Origin: Neonectria sp. B-13 | Taxonomy: Eukaryota > Ascomycota > Sordariomycetes > Hypocreales > Nectriaceae | Direction of reading: 5' to 3' | DNA: 64,000 nt | Assembly (NCBI GenBank): GCA_002682825.1 | Contig: NOKP01000048.1 | Coordinates: 153,228 to 217,227, forward strand | Shown here: piece after piece, positions 44,073 through 53,917 of the stretch | How positions within the stretch are numbered: the first letter of the stretch is position 1 | Layout of the letters: every line of letters starts with the position of its first letter | The notes under the pieces: generated by a model | The model's database searches: none | Told to the model about the DNA's origin: nothing | What the model saw: the letters and a program-made list of their open reading frames with translations, nothing else | Translations under genes and position numbers: made by a program

Positions 44073-45538
44073 CTAATTCCCCTCCGCGTGACTCTGTTCG
44101 GCCCGAGAAACTCGCTGGCCGAACTTCCACACCTCGTCCAACACCAACCGGTGACAGCCTCCCACAATCTCCTCCGACAGCACCACCAGATCGGCGTCCG
44201 CCCCCGCATCCAACGTGCCCTTGGCCCCTTGGAGCCCTAGCATTGCCGCCGGGGTCGAGGTCACAGCCCCGAGCGCCTGGGGAATGCTAGTCCCGGTCCA
44301 CAGCAGGAAGTTGTTGACGCATTCGAGCAGAGTGATGGAGCTGTTGCGCATCCGTTAGTTGACTTTGTTTTCTCAAGGCAAATTTCTTTCAATGGAGCAA
44401 ATATTCAAGACTGCACGGCCACGTACCTTCCAGCGATTGTATCTGAGCCCTCGAGGAGCAGCTTGGAGCCCTTCTTGATAATATTGCATGTGTGCTCGCC
44501 GTTGGTCCATGGGTACGCCCCGTCTGCGAGACCGACCAGGTGCATGGCATCTGTAACCAAGATGAAGCCATCGGGATGAGAGTTGTATGCGATTTTGATT
44601 GTTGTGGGGTGCAGGTGAATCCCATCGGAGATGATGCCGAAGTACGGCCTAGGGAGACTCTCTGCCTTGCCGAGAACCCCAAAGATGCCGGGGTTTCGAT
44701 GGTGCAGCGGCCGCATAGCGTTGAACAGGTGAGTGATCATGGTGGCTCCCTTACCGACCGCCTGGGAAGCTTCTTCATAAGTTGCTTCCGAGTGGCCGAT
44801 GGAGTAGATGATACCCTTGGATGTCAACTGCGGGATCAGGTCCATCATCCGGCCCAGCTCCGGCGCTGCCGTGATCATCTTGATCGGCAGCTTCCCGTCG
44901 CCGGACCGGTTCATGTTCTCGGCGCCGTAGCACCGCTCCATATCTTCAATCGACTCGGCCTGCATCAGAACGTCGACGTTGTGGACCCCGTTCTTGGTGG
45001 GGCTCAGAAACGGGCCCTCGCAGTGAGCCCCGAGCGATTCGGCCCCGTCGTCGGCCATCCTGAGCCCCCCAGACGGGCCAAGATACGGAAGCGTCTGCCG
45101 GTGACATTAGCCCCATGCGCGATGCCCCACCGTTCTAACCACCGGGGGGGACCTCACCTTCTGGTACATCTCAGGTCGTTGGCTTGTGATGGTTGGGATG
45201 TACGATGTTACCCCTGTTTGAACCATGAGGCGGTTGACCTCGTGCAGTCTCTTGCCATATTCGGTCATGTCATCAAGCAGGGTCGAGAAATTGAAGCCGA
45301 AAGCGCCGTTCAGTTGGCATTCGATCAGCCCAGGGGAGAGGATGCGCCCGCCGAGATCAATGGTCTCGTCAGGGAGGACCAGCTCATCGTAGAACGAGGC
45401 TTGGCTGTCAATAATCTTACCAGACAGCGAGCTGACCCAAAGGTCCCCGTCGACAAGGGCATCGTTCTTGAGCAGGCGACAGTTGGTAAACTTGGTGAGG
45501 CCGTTCTTGGGCCGTGTAGGCGAGACAGCAATAGGCAT
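44073..45538 (-). CDS. dac1: N-acetylglucosamine-6-phosphate deacetylase
   Basis: Removes acetate from GlcNAc-6-P to give glucosamine-6-P, feeding dam1; amidohydrolase superfamily, 438 aa. Inferred exons: 45538-45158, 45094-44427 and 44340-44073. The family landmarks are present in order: LSPGLIECQLNGAFGFNFS (metal-site H replaced by Q as in NagA-type enzymes), GVTSYIPTI, GAHCEGPFLSPTKNGVHN (metal Glu), SIGHSEATYEE, MITHLFNAMRPLHHRNPG (metal His), ISDGIHLHP and FILVTDAMHLVG (catalytic Asp). Exon 3 begins at ITLLECVNNFL and ends with TLDAGADADLVVL, the conserved closing strand. The 86-bp last intron is longer than most here. Divergent from the GH3-GNAT gene over about 975 bp, so the two may share a promoter. 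Confidence 0.95.
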
Positions 45539-46513
45539 GGTGGTTTCAGCAACACAAGAAAGGTTTAGTAGTAGAGGCGTGAAGATGAGATATTCTGATC
45601 AGAGAGTCCACTGGCGAGGCGAGTCTTCTCTCTGACCAGAATAAAGTTCCATCATCGAAGGAGACGTGCCGGGTACTTAGCAGTCTCTACGGGTATCACG
45701 GAAATGGCAATAGGCGATTGATTGTGACGCAGTATGGCCGTGTCTCGTGGCATCGCGGTAAAGTCTCGTCACCGTCGCCGGAGTCATCGCCACACACGCC
45801 TCTCGGCCCGTGGACGGACGGTTACCATACCACGGAGAGGACGTGGGGCTTCATGGGGCTTCGGATGGCAAGCCAGATAAGCTCGAGGTCAACATGCCGG
45901 GCACGTCCATGCGTCCATCCCGTGGACTCCGTGCTGTTGTTACCCGGCTGCTGGATCATGGATGGTTCGGTGACGGGTGGGCCAAGGCCGTTTGTTAGTT
46001 GAGCCACCTGCTGATACAAGAGCCTGGCATTCGTCCATCCGCCCCACGAGCAAACGTTCATTCTTCCACAATCACCGGTCTTGTTTGCCCTGGACAGAAA
46101 CGAGAACCGAGAACCGAGATACCACAGTCGCCTCAACAGCTTTGGCGACATCGATTCAGTGCCATCAGCGCCATCAGCGGTGTCCCATGGCCCCATGTAA
46201 CGTTAACTCAGCCGCCGTCCATCACACAAGTTACAGCCAGAGACCCACTCGCCCGCTGTCAGCCCTCACCCAGCCAATCGCCACTCCCCGAGCTGCCTTA
46301 GCCGGAGTTTACACGTCGGCCAAGTTCCCAACTCTGCGCAGGATGGGCGCCCCTCTCGGGTCAGATTCATCGTCGTCGTCGTCGCCGCCCCCCGACAAGG
46401 CATCTCATCGTTACCTCAAGCCCAAGTCTAGGAGCGACCGGCATCTCAACAGCACCAGCGCCGGGCCCAGGTACCATGTCACGAGGCGCCGCCGCCGCCA
46501 TCGCCCGACCGCC
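45539..46513. other. Divergent promoter between dac1 and the GH3-GNAT gene
   Basis: Shared upstream region of two GlcNAc genes. An open frame runs into the GH3-GNAT start; its upstream ATG at 46343 gives a 57-residue Ser/Arg-rich extension I regard as untranslated leader. No separate gene. Confidence 0.55.
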
Positions 46514-49500
46514 ATGGCCAGTTCAGGCTCAGTAGACGACTTAGATCCACTATGGCAGAATCTCGATTGGTACGTCGGCTCGCGAATAGCCCACTCACTC
46601 CACGCCCGCCATGCCGCTTTCTACTACGTACTGCGTCCAGTATCATGAGTCCATCTGCTAACATGTCTTCTTCTTGCTACGTTGTAGGGCCATTGGCCAG
46701 ATCCTGATCATGGGCTGGGATGGCACCGAGGTCACTCCCCAGATCAGAAGTCTCATTGAGGATCACCACCTTGGCTCCATCATCCTCACGGCCAAGAACC
46801 TCAAATGTACGTTGCCCGGCTAGTTCGGGTGGGCCGCTTGTACCGTTTTGGCCTTCTCATAGTCTCATGCCCCATTGACATTGGCATATCCCTTGTCCAG
46901 GGCTGACATCTCGCAGCTGCCCAGCAAACTGCCAAGCTCGTTCAGGAACTCCAGACCATTGCTCAGAAGGCTGGTCATCCGCAGCCATTATTGATTGCTC
47001 TTGATCAGGAGAATGGCGGTGTCAACAGTCTCTTCGACGAGGACTATGTATGCCAATTCCCTAGTGCCATGGGCGTTGCGGCCACCGGTCGAGTCGAGCT
47101 GGCGTACGAGGTCACCAAGGCCACCGCAACCGAGATCTCAGCCTGTGGTGTAAACCTCATGCTCGGTCCAGTCCTTGATGTGCTTAACAATGCCCGCTAT
47201 CAGCCATTGGGAGTACGTGCTACCGGAGATGACCCACAAGAGGTCTCGCAGTACGGCCTCGCTGCGTTGAGAGGCATCCGGGACGCGGGAATGGCGTCCT
47301 GTGGTAAACACTTTCCTTCTTATGGAAATCTTGACTTCCTCGGGTCTAACCTAGATGTACCCATCATCACTCAGACCCTGGAGGAGCTGAGCTTGAGTGC
47401 CTTGGTTCCTTTCCGAAATGCCATTGCATCCGGCAAGCTCGATGCCATGTTCATCGGAGGATGTGGCATTTCTAGCCCCTCCATGAATGTCAGCCATGCT
47501 TGTCTGTCTGATCAGGTCGTGGATGAATTGTTGCGCAATGACCTGGGTTTTAATGGTGTTGCTATCTCTGAATGTCTGGAAATGGAGGCCTTGAGCCACG
47601 AACTTGGCGTTCAGAACGGCGTTGTCATGGCAGTGGAGGCTGGTTGTGACCTCGTTCTTCTATGCCGAGCCTATGACGTCCAGCTTGAGGCCATCAAGGG
47701 ACTGAAGTTAGGCTATGAGAGCGGCATCATTTCCAAAGAAAGGATATTCACGTCACTGAGGCGTGTTCTCCGTCTGAAGTCGACCTGCACATCGTGGACC
47801 AAGGCCCTCAATCCGCCAGGGATTTCTTTACTCTCTCAGCTCCATCCCGCTCACCTGATGCTGTCACTTCAAGCCTATGATGATTCTATTACCGTCATCC
47901 GAGACAAGGAGAAACTCCTTCCGCTCACATCCTCAATGCACCCAGGAGAAGAGCTACTTCTACTCACGCCGCTCGTTAAGCCACTTCCAGCATCTTCACT
48001 CACCAAGAAGCTTCTAGGTTCCAAGGATAGCCAACGTGTGGTCTGGACGAACCACGACATGTGGTCCCATCGTGATCGCGAACGTGGCGCGATCATGAGT
48101 GGAGAGGGCGTTTTTAGAGAATTTGGAAAGTCTTTAGCACGGTCCCGGAATCAGAAGCTACTACATACAAGCTATACTGCCAACGGAGTGCGACCAGGTC
48201 AGAATCAATTTGCGGCCGAATTTTATCAGTGCTAACAATGACGTAGTTCATGAGAATTTGATCAACAGGGCATCTTGCATTATCATTGTTACAGCCGATG
48301 CCAATAGGAATTTGTATCAAGCTGGTTTCACCAAGCATGTCGATATGATGTGCTCTATGCTTCGAAGCAGAGGTCAAAAGAAGCAACTCATCGTGGTCGC
48401 GGTTAGCTCACCGTATGACTTTGCCATGGATAAGTCCATCGGCACATATTTATGCACGTTCGACTTCACGGAAAATGCCTTACATGCTCTCGCCAGAGCA
48501 CTTGTGGGTGATATTACACCACTCGGGACACTCCCTGGCACCCTGAGAAAGAGCAAAAAGGTCCTCAAGTCACGGCAGCATTGGCTTGTAGAAGAATATC
48601 ATCCGGAACGTGACAGTTCGGGATTGGATGAGTTGTTGCGGGCTGTACATCGCGGCAGCGCCCCTGACCTCCAGTTTTTGCAGACTACGACAGCAGCTAC
48701 CTTTCAGCTTGACAATCAACACGTCAGCGAGGCTCACTTTGTTGTAAGAAACTCCAGCACACAAGCCCTCTATGGGTTTGTGGCCACGTACTATCTTCAT
48801 GGAGTTGGCATGCTGGGCGCAATCTTTGTCGACCCTGGAAAACGAGATGTGTCTATCGGCAGGTCTCTCCACCGGCGAGCAATGAAGAGCCTCACCCAGA
48901 GACGGGGAATCAAGAAGGTTCAGATTGGGACAGCTCTCCCTGGTGTCTTCCCAGGGATTCCTGTCGATGTCCAAGTGAATACTACCAAGGACTGGTTCAC
49001 CAACAGCGGTTGGGACACGCAATTTCCCCGCCGGGTGACTGACATGGTCATTCATGACCTAGCTAGCTGGGCAGCCCCGGAAGGCCTGCTGCAAAGCATC
49101 CAGAGGGTCAACATTAGTTTCGATTTGATTCATGGGCTGGACAACGCGGAAAGCGTGCTCAGCCATGTGCGCGCGCACACAAATCCCGAAATCCTTGAGC
49201 TGTATAGGTCTGCCCTATCAGAAACAAAATCATGCGGCATTGTGCGTGCCAAAGATGGCTCAGGCAGCTTGTTAGGGACAGTTATCATCTGCCGTCAACA
49301 TAGCCATTTGGCTACCTACGTACCGGCACTGCTGTCCCACACGGAAGACATCGGCGGGATTCTCGCACCCGTCGTTTCGGCGATGCCATTTGCGACGCTC
49401 GTTTTGCAGGGGTTGGCACTGATGGGCGTCCGTCAGAACAAGAACCACAGGGCGTCAAAAACTATACTTGGCTGGGTGAGTCTGCAATGCAATCGGGACA

Positions 49501-49629
49501 GGCGAATTCTTGCTAACAACCCAGGTTGTCGATGACGGAACCGAGCCTCTGGCAGCGATGGGATTTGAAACTCTGCAAGCATTCGATGAGATCACCAATT
49601 CCCCGGACAATGTAAGTCAAATCATCTGA
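46514..49629 (+). CDS. nag3: GH3 (NagZ-like) domain fused to GNAT acetyltransferase, NAG3/Ngs1-type GlcNAc sensor
   Basis: A two-part protein of about 929 aa, no signal peptide, likely nuclear/cytosolic. Inferred exons: 46514-46569, 46688-46806, 46917-48197, 48247-49475 and 49525-49629. Residues 1-480 are a GH3 beta-N-acetylglucosaminidase fold (MGWDGTEVTPQIR, LDQENGGV at 88-94). The loop normally KHFPGHG..DSH reads KHFPSYGNLDFLGSN (189-203), and the usual SDDLxM nucleophile site is SECLEM (276-281), so normal catalysis looks lost. Residues about 600-929 are GNAT-like, with VDPGKRDVSIGRSLHRRA (680-697) as the acetyl-CoA loop. Candida albicans Ngs1 has this layout and acts as GlcNAc sensor and histone acetyltransferase; Trichoderma nag3 is the clustered relative. 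The 3' end is uncertain: a GTAAGT at 49612 could begin another intron. ATG 46514 was chosen for context (gccATGg). Confidence 0.86.
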
Positions 49630-50192
49630 TAATTAAGCATGCATACTGACTAGTACCAAGTTTGCAAGCCAATGATAGTAGTTACGGGTTGTGTCTTTTA
49701 AAAGATGACGAAGCTAGTGTAAAATAGTTGGCATTTGGGAAGCCAAGTTGTAAGGGCAGTGATAATCTTAGGAAATATGAACTCACGTCAAACTTATGTA
49801 TGTTAAAGCTCATTTTTAGTGAGAGAGCGTCGGGAACCCAACAAAGGTTGAGCTGCATTCTCATCAACGCCAGGGGAATCCAGATTTCCTACTAATCATG
49901 GCGAACGAGGATGATTTGCTCCCGCAGAAGTAACATCAAATTAAATGAAAATGAAGGCAAACTTGCGACTAGACTGTGAAGCTCTGGTTCAGCCTCTTCA
50001 GAACTAAATCCGACCAATAAACTATACTATTTCACCAGAGCATCGAAGTAAGAGAAAGCCTTCTGTGTGCGTTCAATTTGATTTATAGATTAATCGAAAA
50101 GTTCATTATGTAAGTTAAAGCAGGTACGGGTTCGATACAATACCAGTGACCTCCCGATTGAGCAGCTCAACTTTTGACTATCTCATCGTCTT
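49630..50192. other. Convergent 3' intergenic region
   Basis: AT-rich 3' flanks of the GH3-GNAT and GH31 genes. A GGTTCGAT sequence near 50128 resembles a tRNA B-box, but no cloverleaf can be built. Confidence 0.5.
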
Positions 50193-52538
50193 TCACAGGG
50201 ACTCAATCGACACAGGAGCATCACCCTCCAAGCTCCGGCCACTGTCTGCAACCTTGAAGTCGCCGGCAAGTCCATCGGTACTCTCGAGCTTGCCATCAGT
50301 TCCAACGGTAAGCTTAGCTATGAGCTTTCCCTCGCCGTCCACCACGGTTGTTGTGGCGCCAGGGGCAGTCTGGTACAGCGCAACCTCGACATCCTTGGCG
50401 TAATCGTACGCCGCGCCCACCTCCTTGCGGCTACCGAGCACCAGGATGGTGTTCTCACGTACGTAAAGCGGCAGGGTGCCAAAGGCATGCTTCTCCTTGA
50501 ACCAGCCTGGACCGGTCTTGACTTCATTGGTGAAGTACGATGTCCACTTTCCCTTGGGCAGGTAGAACTCGGCCACGCCGGACTCATCGTAGATGGGAGC
50601 GGCGAGAAGCTGGGATCCCACCATGAATTGACGATCGAGATACCATGAGGTGGGATCCTCGGGAAACTCGAGAGCAACGGCGCGAAGAGACATGGGAATG
50701 CCGCCCTCGATCGACTCCATTGCTTGGGCGTAGATGTATGGCATCAAGCGCGTCTTCAGTGAAGTCCACTTGGCCAGCGTCTTGGAACAGCCTTCCTCAG
50801 TCTGGTCGTCATCATCGACAGTCCATGGCACTCGGTAAGAGTTACTGCCGTGAAGGCGGCTGTGACTGCACAGAAGGCCCATCGCCACCCATCGCTTGTA
50901 TATCCAAGGGGGGGGGAAGCCCTCGAAACCTCCTATATCGCAACTCCAGAAGGAGTAGCCACTAAGACCCATGGAGAGGCCTCCCCGTACGGACTCGGCC
51001 AGCGCCTCAGGGGTCGACTCACAGTCGCCGCCCCACACCAGAGGGAATCTCTGGGTGCCAGCACAAGCAGCACGAGCATATAGCACAGCCTCATCCTTAC
51101 CGTAGCGCTTCTGAAGAGCTTCGTAGACGATACGGTTGTAGGCAAAAGCGTAGTAGTTGTGCATTTTATGGGGGTCGACGGTTGTATCGTGCCATTGGAC
51201 ATCTAGTGTAGGGATGCGCTCACCAAAGTCGGTCTTGAGGGCGTCCACACCCTTATCAAAGAGGCCGTTCAGGCACTCAACGTACCATGCGACGGCCTCT
51301 GGGTTGGTAATGTCCACAAGTCCCATGCCTGCCTGCCACAGATCCCACTGCCAGACATCGCCGTTCTTACGCTTCAGCAGGTAACCACGTTCGGCCGCAT
51401 GCTTGAAGGCGGCACCATGCTGGCCGATATATGGGTTGATCCAGACGCAGACTTTCTTGCACAGGCCGCTCTCCTTGAGACGAGCAATCTGGGCCTTGGG
51501 GTCGGGGAAACGTTCCGAGTCGAAGACGAAGTCGGTCCAGGTAAAGGCCTTCATCCAAAAACAGTCGTAGTGAAAGACATCAACAGGGGAGCCACGGGCC
51601 TTCATGCCCTCAAGGAACGAGTTGACGGTGGTCTCGTCGTAGTTTGTAGTGAAGCTAGTTGTCAGCCAGAGGCCGAAACTCCAGCTCGGGACCTTGCCAG
51701 CCTTTCCAGTAAGGGTAGTATATTTCTTCAGGACATCCTTGGGGCCATCGCCATATATGATGTAGATCTTCAGACGTTGGCCCTCGACGGTCGTTTGAAC
51801 ACGGGTGGTCCGCTCGCTGCCAATCTCCAAGTCGACTCGGCCGGGATTGTCGATGAAAACGCCATAGCCACGGTTGCTCATATAGAAGGAGACGTTCTTG
51901 TATGCTTGGTCGCTGGAGGTGCCACCATCAGCGTTCCACAGAGAGATGTGCTGGCCGACTTTGTTCCAGGCGCCAAAGCGCTCTCCCAGGCCATGGATCG
52001 ACTCGCCAACGGAGAGAGTAGTCTGGAAGAACATGTAATGCTTGAAGTCGCGCATGTCGCCCAGCTGCATGGGTGAGCTGGGCGAAGGCGAGTAGGCGAA
52101 GCCAGTGCTGCGATTTCCCAGCGTTGTGAGATGCTTGGAGCCATCAGTGCTGTGGAATCTAATGTCGAAATTGTGAGTATCCGGATGGATGGTAGCGGAC
52201 AAGGCACCCGATTTGAGAGTGGTGCCCTTGTCGCTCTTGACAATCTGGCCCTGGACAGTTGGCCTGCCGTCTGGGAAGAGCTCAAAGTGAGGACCCTTGT
52301 TCTGCGCGCCAGCCCAGTGGGTTGACTCTATGGAGATGACGCCGTCCATCTCGGCTTTGACATCGAGTGTCAAGGTGGGCTGGTTGAGCGTGTCGCCGCG
52401 CGAGCGGATCTTCTTGACCGGACACAGCAAGCTCAAGGCCTGCTGGTCGTCTGAGGGAGTCATCTCGTAGACATCTTCGGCGTACTCTGTGTGGACGCCT
52501 TCGGCGGGCAGCCACATGCCATCGCGAAGACGGACCAT
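50193..52538 (-). CDS. GH31 alpha-xylosidase (YicI-like), intracellular
   Basis: Predicted alpha-xylosidase releasing xylose from isoprimeverose or xyloglucan oligosaccharides; 781 aa, single exon, close to the 772 aa of E. coli YicI. I chose ATG 52538 because homology begins at MVRLRDGMWLPAEGV; an in-frame ATG at 52718 would add 60 unstructured residues. The N-terminal sandwich domain includes GLGERFGAWNKVGQ. The catalytic barrel has SWSFGLWLTTSFTTNYDE, HYDCFWM, the nucleophile in ALKTDFGERIP (D437), a YicI-subgroup signature, and VWGGDCESTPEAL with the acid/base Asp. The C-terminal domains carry FMVGSQLLAAPI and the TLPLYVRENTILVLG sheet. No signal peptide, so it acts on imported sugars. 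Divergent from the secreted GH3 gene. Confidence 0.93.
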   Translation of the reverse strand: MVRLRDGMWLPAEGVHTEYAEDVYEMTPSDDQQALSLLCPVKKIRSRGDTLNQPTLTLDVKAEMDGVISIESTHWAGAQNKGPHFELFPDGRPTVQGQIVKSDKGTTLKSGALSATIHPDTHNFDIRFHSTDGSKHLTTLGNRSTGFAYSPSPSSPMQLGDMRDFKHYMFFQTTLSVGESIHGLGERFGAWNKVGQHISLWNADGGTSSDQAYKNVSFYMSNRGYGVFIDNPGRVDLEIGSERTTRVQTTVEGQRLKIYIIYGDGPKDVLKKYTTLTGKAGKVPSWSFGLWLTTSFTTNYDETTVNSFLEGMKARGSPVDVFHYDCFWMKAFTWTDFVFDSERFPDPKAQIARLKESGLCKKVCVWINPYIGQHGAAFKHAAERGYLLKRKNGDVWQWDLWQAGMGLVDITNPEAVAWYVECLNGLFDKGVDALKTDFGERIPTLDVQWHDTTVDPHKMHNYYAFAYNRIVYEALQKRYGKDEAVLYARAACAGTQRFPLVWGGDCESTPEALAESVRGGLSMGLSGYSFWSCDIGGFEGFPPPWIYKRWVAMGLLCSHSRLHGSNSYRVPWTVDDDDQTEEGCSKTLAKWTSLKTRLMPYIYAQAMESIEGGIPMSLRAVALEFPEDPTSWYLDRQFMVGSQLLAAPIYDESGVAEFYLPKGKWTSYFTNEVKTGPGWFKEKHAFGTLPLYVRENTILVLGSRKEVGAAYDYAKDVEVALYQTAPGATTTVVDGEGKLIAKLTVGTDGKLESTDGLAGDFKVADSGRSLEGDAPVSIESL

Positions 52539-53917
52539 GATTCTTTTCCGGGTCTTGGGATGATGGATGACGGGGGCGATGGGGGTGGCGGATGATGGAG
52601 GATGAAAGAGAGTGCGTTGATGGCTCAATTGACTTGGGCGTGGGCAATTGGAACTCGGCCGCCTTTCAACAAAGGATGGCACTTTACATGTAGCAGCGGG
52701 ATGCACATGTCGTCTCACGCTCCACCGAAGCCCATATCATGGAGCATCGTCACAATCTCGCATGAAGCTCAGCTCAGCTTAGCACGAGTCGAAGCAGTTC
52801 ACCCGCCAGAGCATCCACTTGCTTCCCCTCCTCACCCCACCATCCCTCATGACTCTCATGACATCGTCACCTGTAAGCCGGCCGCGGGCTGCAACCCACT
52901 GCAACGCTGCGGCGTCATTCGCCCAGCGGCAACCAGGCACGCGGGACCGGTTGAGAGAGGCGATGCAGGTGTGTGGTCGAGCTGAGATGCCGGGTGCAGG
53001 GACGGCATAATTGGCGCGTTAATAGGCGTGGGTCCGTGGCCGGTTAAAAGGCCCCTGCTGAGTTTACTCAGCGATCATCGCCCCCGGTTCCCCCGCGATG
53101 TTGAAGGTGGTGGAATGTGGATGGTGTGGATGAGGAATGGAATCTAGAGCTAGACTAGACGTCGTGGATGAATTCTGCCGCACATCTCAGGCAATCAGGC
53201 TCTATGGGAAGCTCCACCAAAAAGCCACCGTCGACTTACACCGACAGCGCCCTCTCCAACAGTTCACCCATTTTGGTGTAAGCACCGGCGTTGTTCGCCT
53301 TCACCCGCGTTGCCATCTCATCTCCCTCTAGGCCTCCACTCTGCTCCATTATTCCTCGTCCTTCGTCTTGCATCTGCGGCTTGTCGCCGTTAGGTCACAC
53401 TCGCGGCCATCTTCCTCGTACTAGGAACTTCGGCGCGACGTTCCAGCCCCGACAATTCCTTGGCCTTGCACATCATCCGCCGCATCCTGCTCATCTCCCG
53501 AATCCCACGAATCCACACCGTTGCTGCCCGTCCCTGTTGCCCCTTGTTGCCTGTCTGGGCTCGTCTTCCCGTATTCCAATTTCTCCATCCTCCCCCCAAT
53601 TGGTGGCGCCCCCGCACTTCCCCGGGCGACGAACTACACCCCGGCAGTTCCTGGCACGACCAGCCATGATGATGCCCTCGGCGTCATCTCCCAAAGGCAT
53701 AGCATGCCGCGAACCATGGGGTCTTTTTGCAGTCTCCAAGGCCTCTCTTGGCTGTGGCCCGGTTGAGAATTGTACGATCCCGTGAGGGGCCAAGGATGGA
53801 CGGTTAATTCGGCGGGTCCCAGTCGTCGATATAATCCCCAGCGTCGTAGCCCTCAATTATCGTGATTCTGCTTTATCCCCAGCTTCTCTGACAACTTTTG
53901 GGTTCTGGATCTTCATC
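52539..53917. other. Divergent promoter between GH31 and secreted GH3 genes
   Basis: A 1.38-kb shared upstream region with no supportable gene. The side next to the GH3 gene is pyrimidine-rich and has a TATAAT at 53830. Suitable for joint carbon-source control, but I define no factor site. Confidence 0.55.
53830..53835 (+). promoter_or_regulatory. TATA-like element of the secreted GH3 gene
   Basis: TATAAT about 83 bp before the ATG at 53918. Confidence 0.4.

Noticed and set aside
44492..45568. A 358-codon open frame antisense to dac1
   Set aside because: Crosses intron sites of dac1, shows no domain, and reflects codon bias of the opposite strand.
46343..46513. Upstream in-frame ATG for the GH3-GNAT protein
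   Set aside because: Adds a Ser/Arg-rich low-complexity stretch not expected in this family; ATG 46514 has better context, though transcript data could reverse this.
50120..50145. tRNA B-box-like GGTTCGAT sequence
   Set aside because: The positions after the motif do not match GGTTCGANTCC, and no A-box or acceptor stem can be found at the right distance.
51399..52076. A 225-codon open frame antisense to the GH31 gene
   Set aside because: No features of a protein family; lies wholly within the conserved catalytic gene.
52539..52718. Upstream in-frame ATG for the GH31 enzyme
   Set aside because: The added 60 residues are Pro/Ser/His-rich with no family similarity; bacterial homologues begin at the chosen start.
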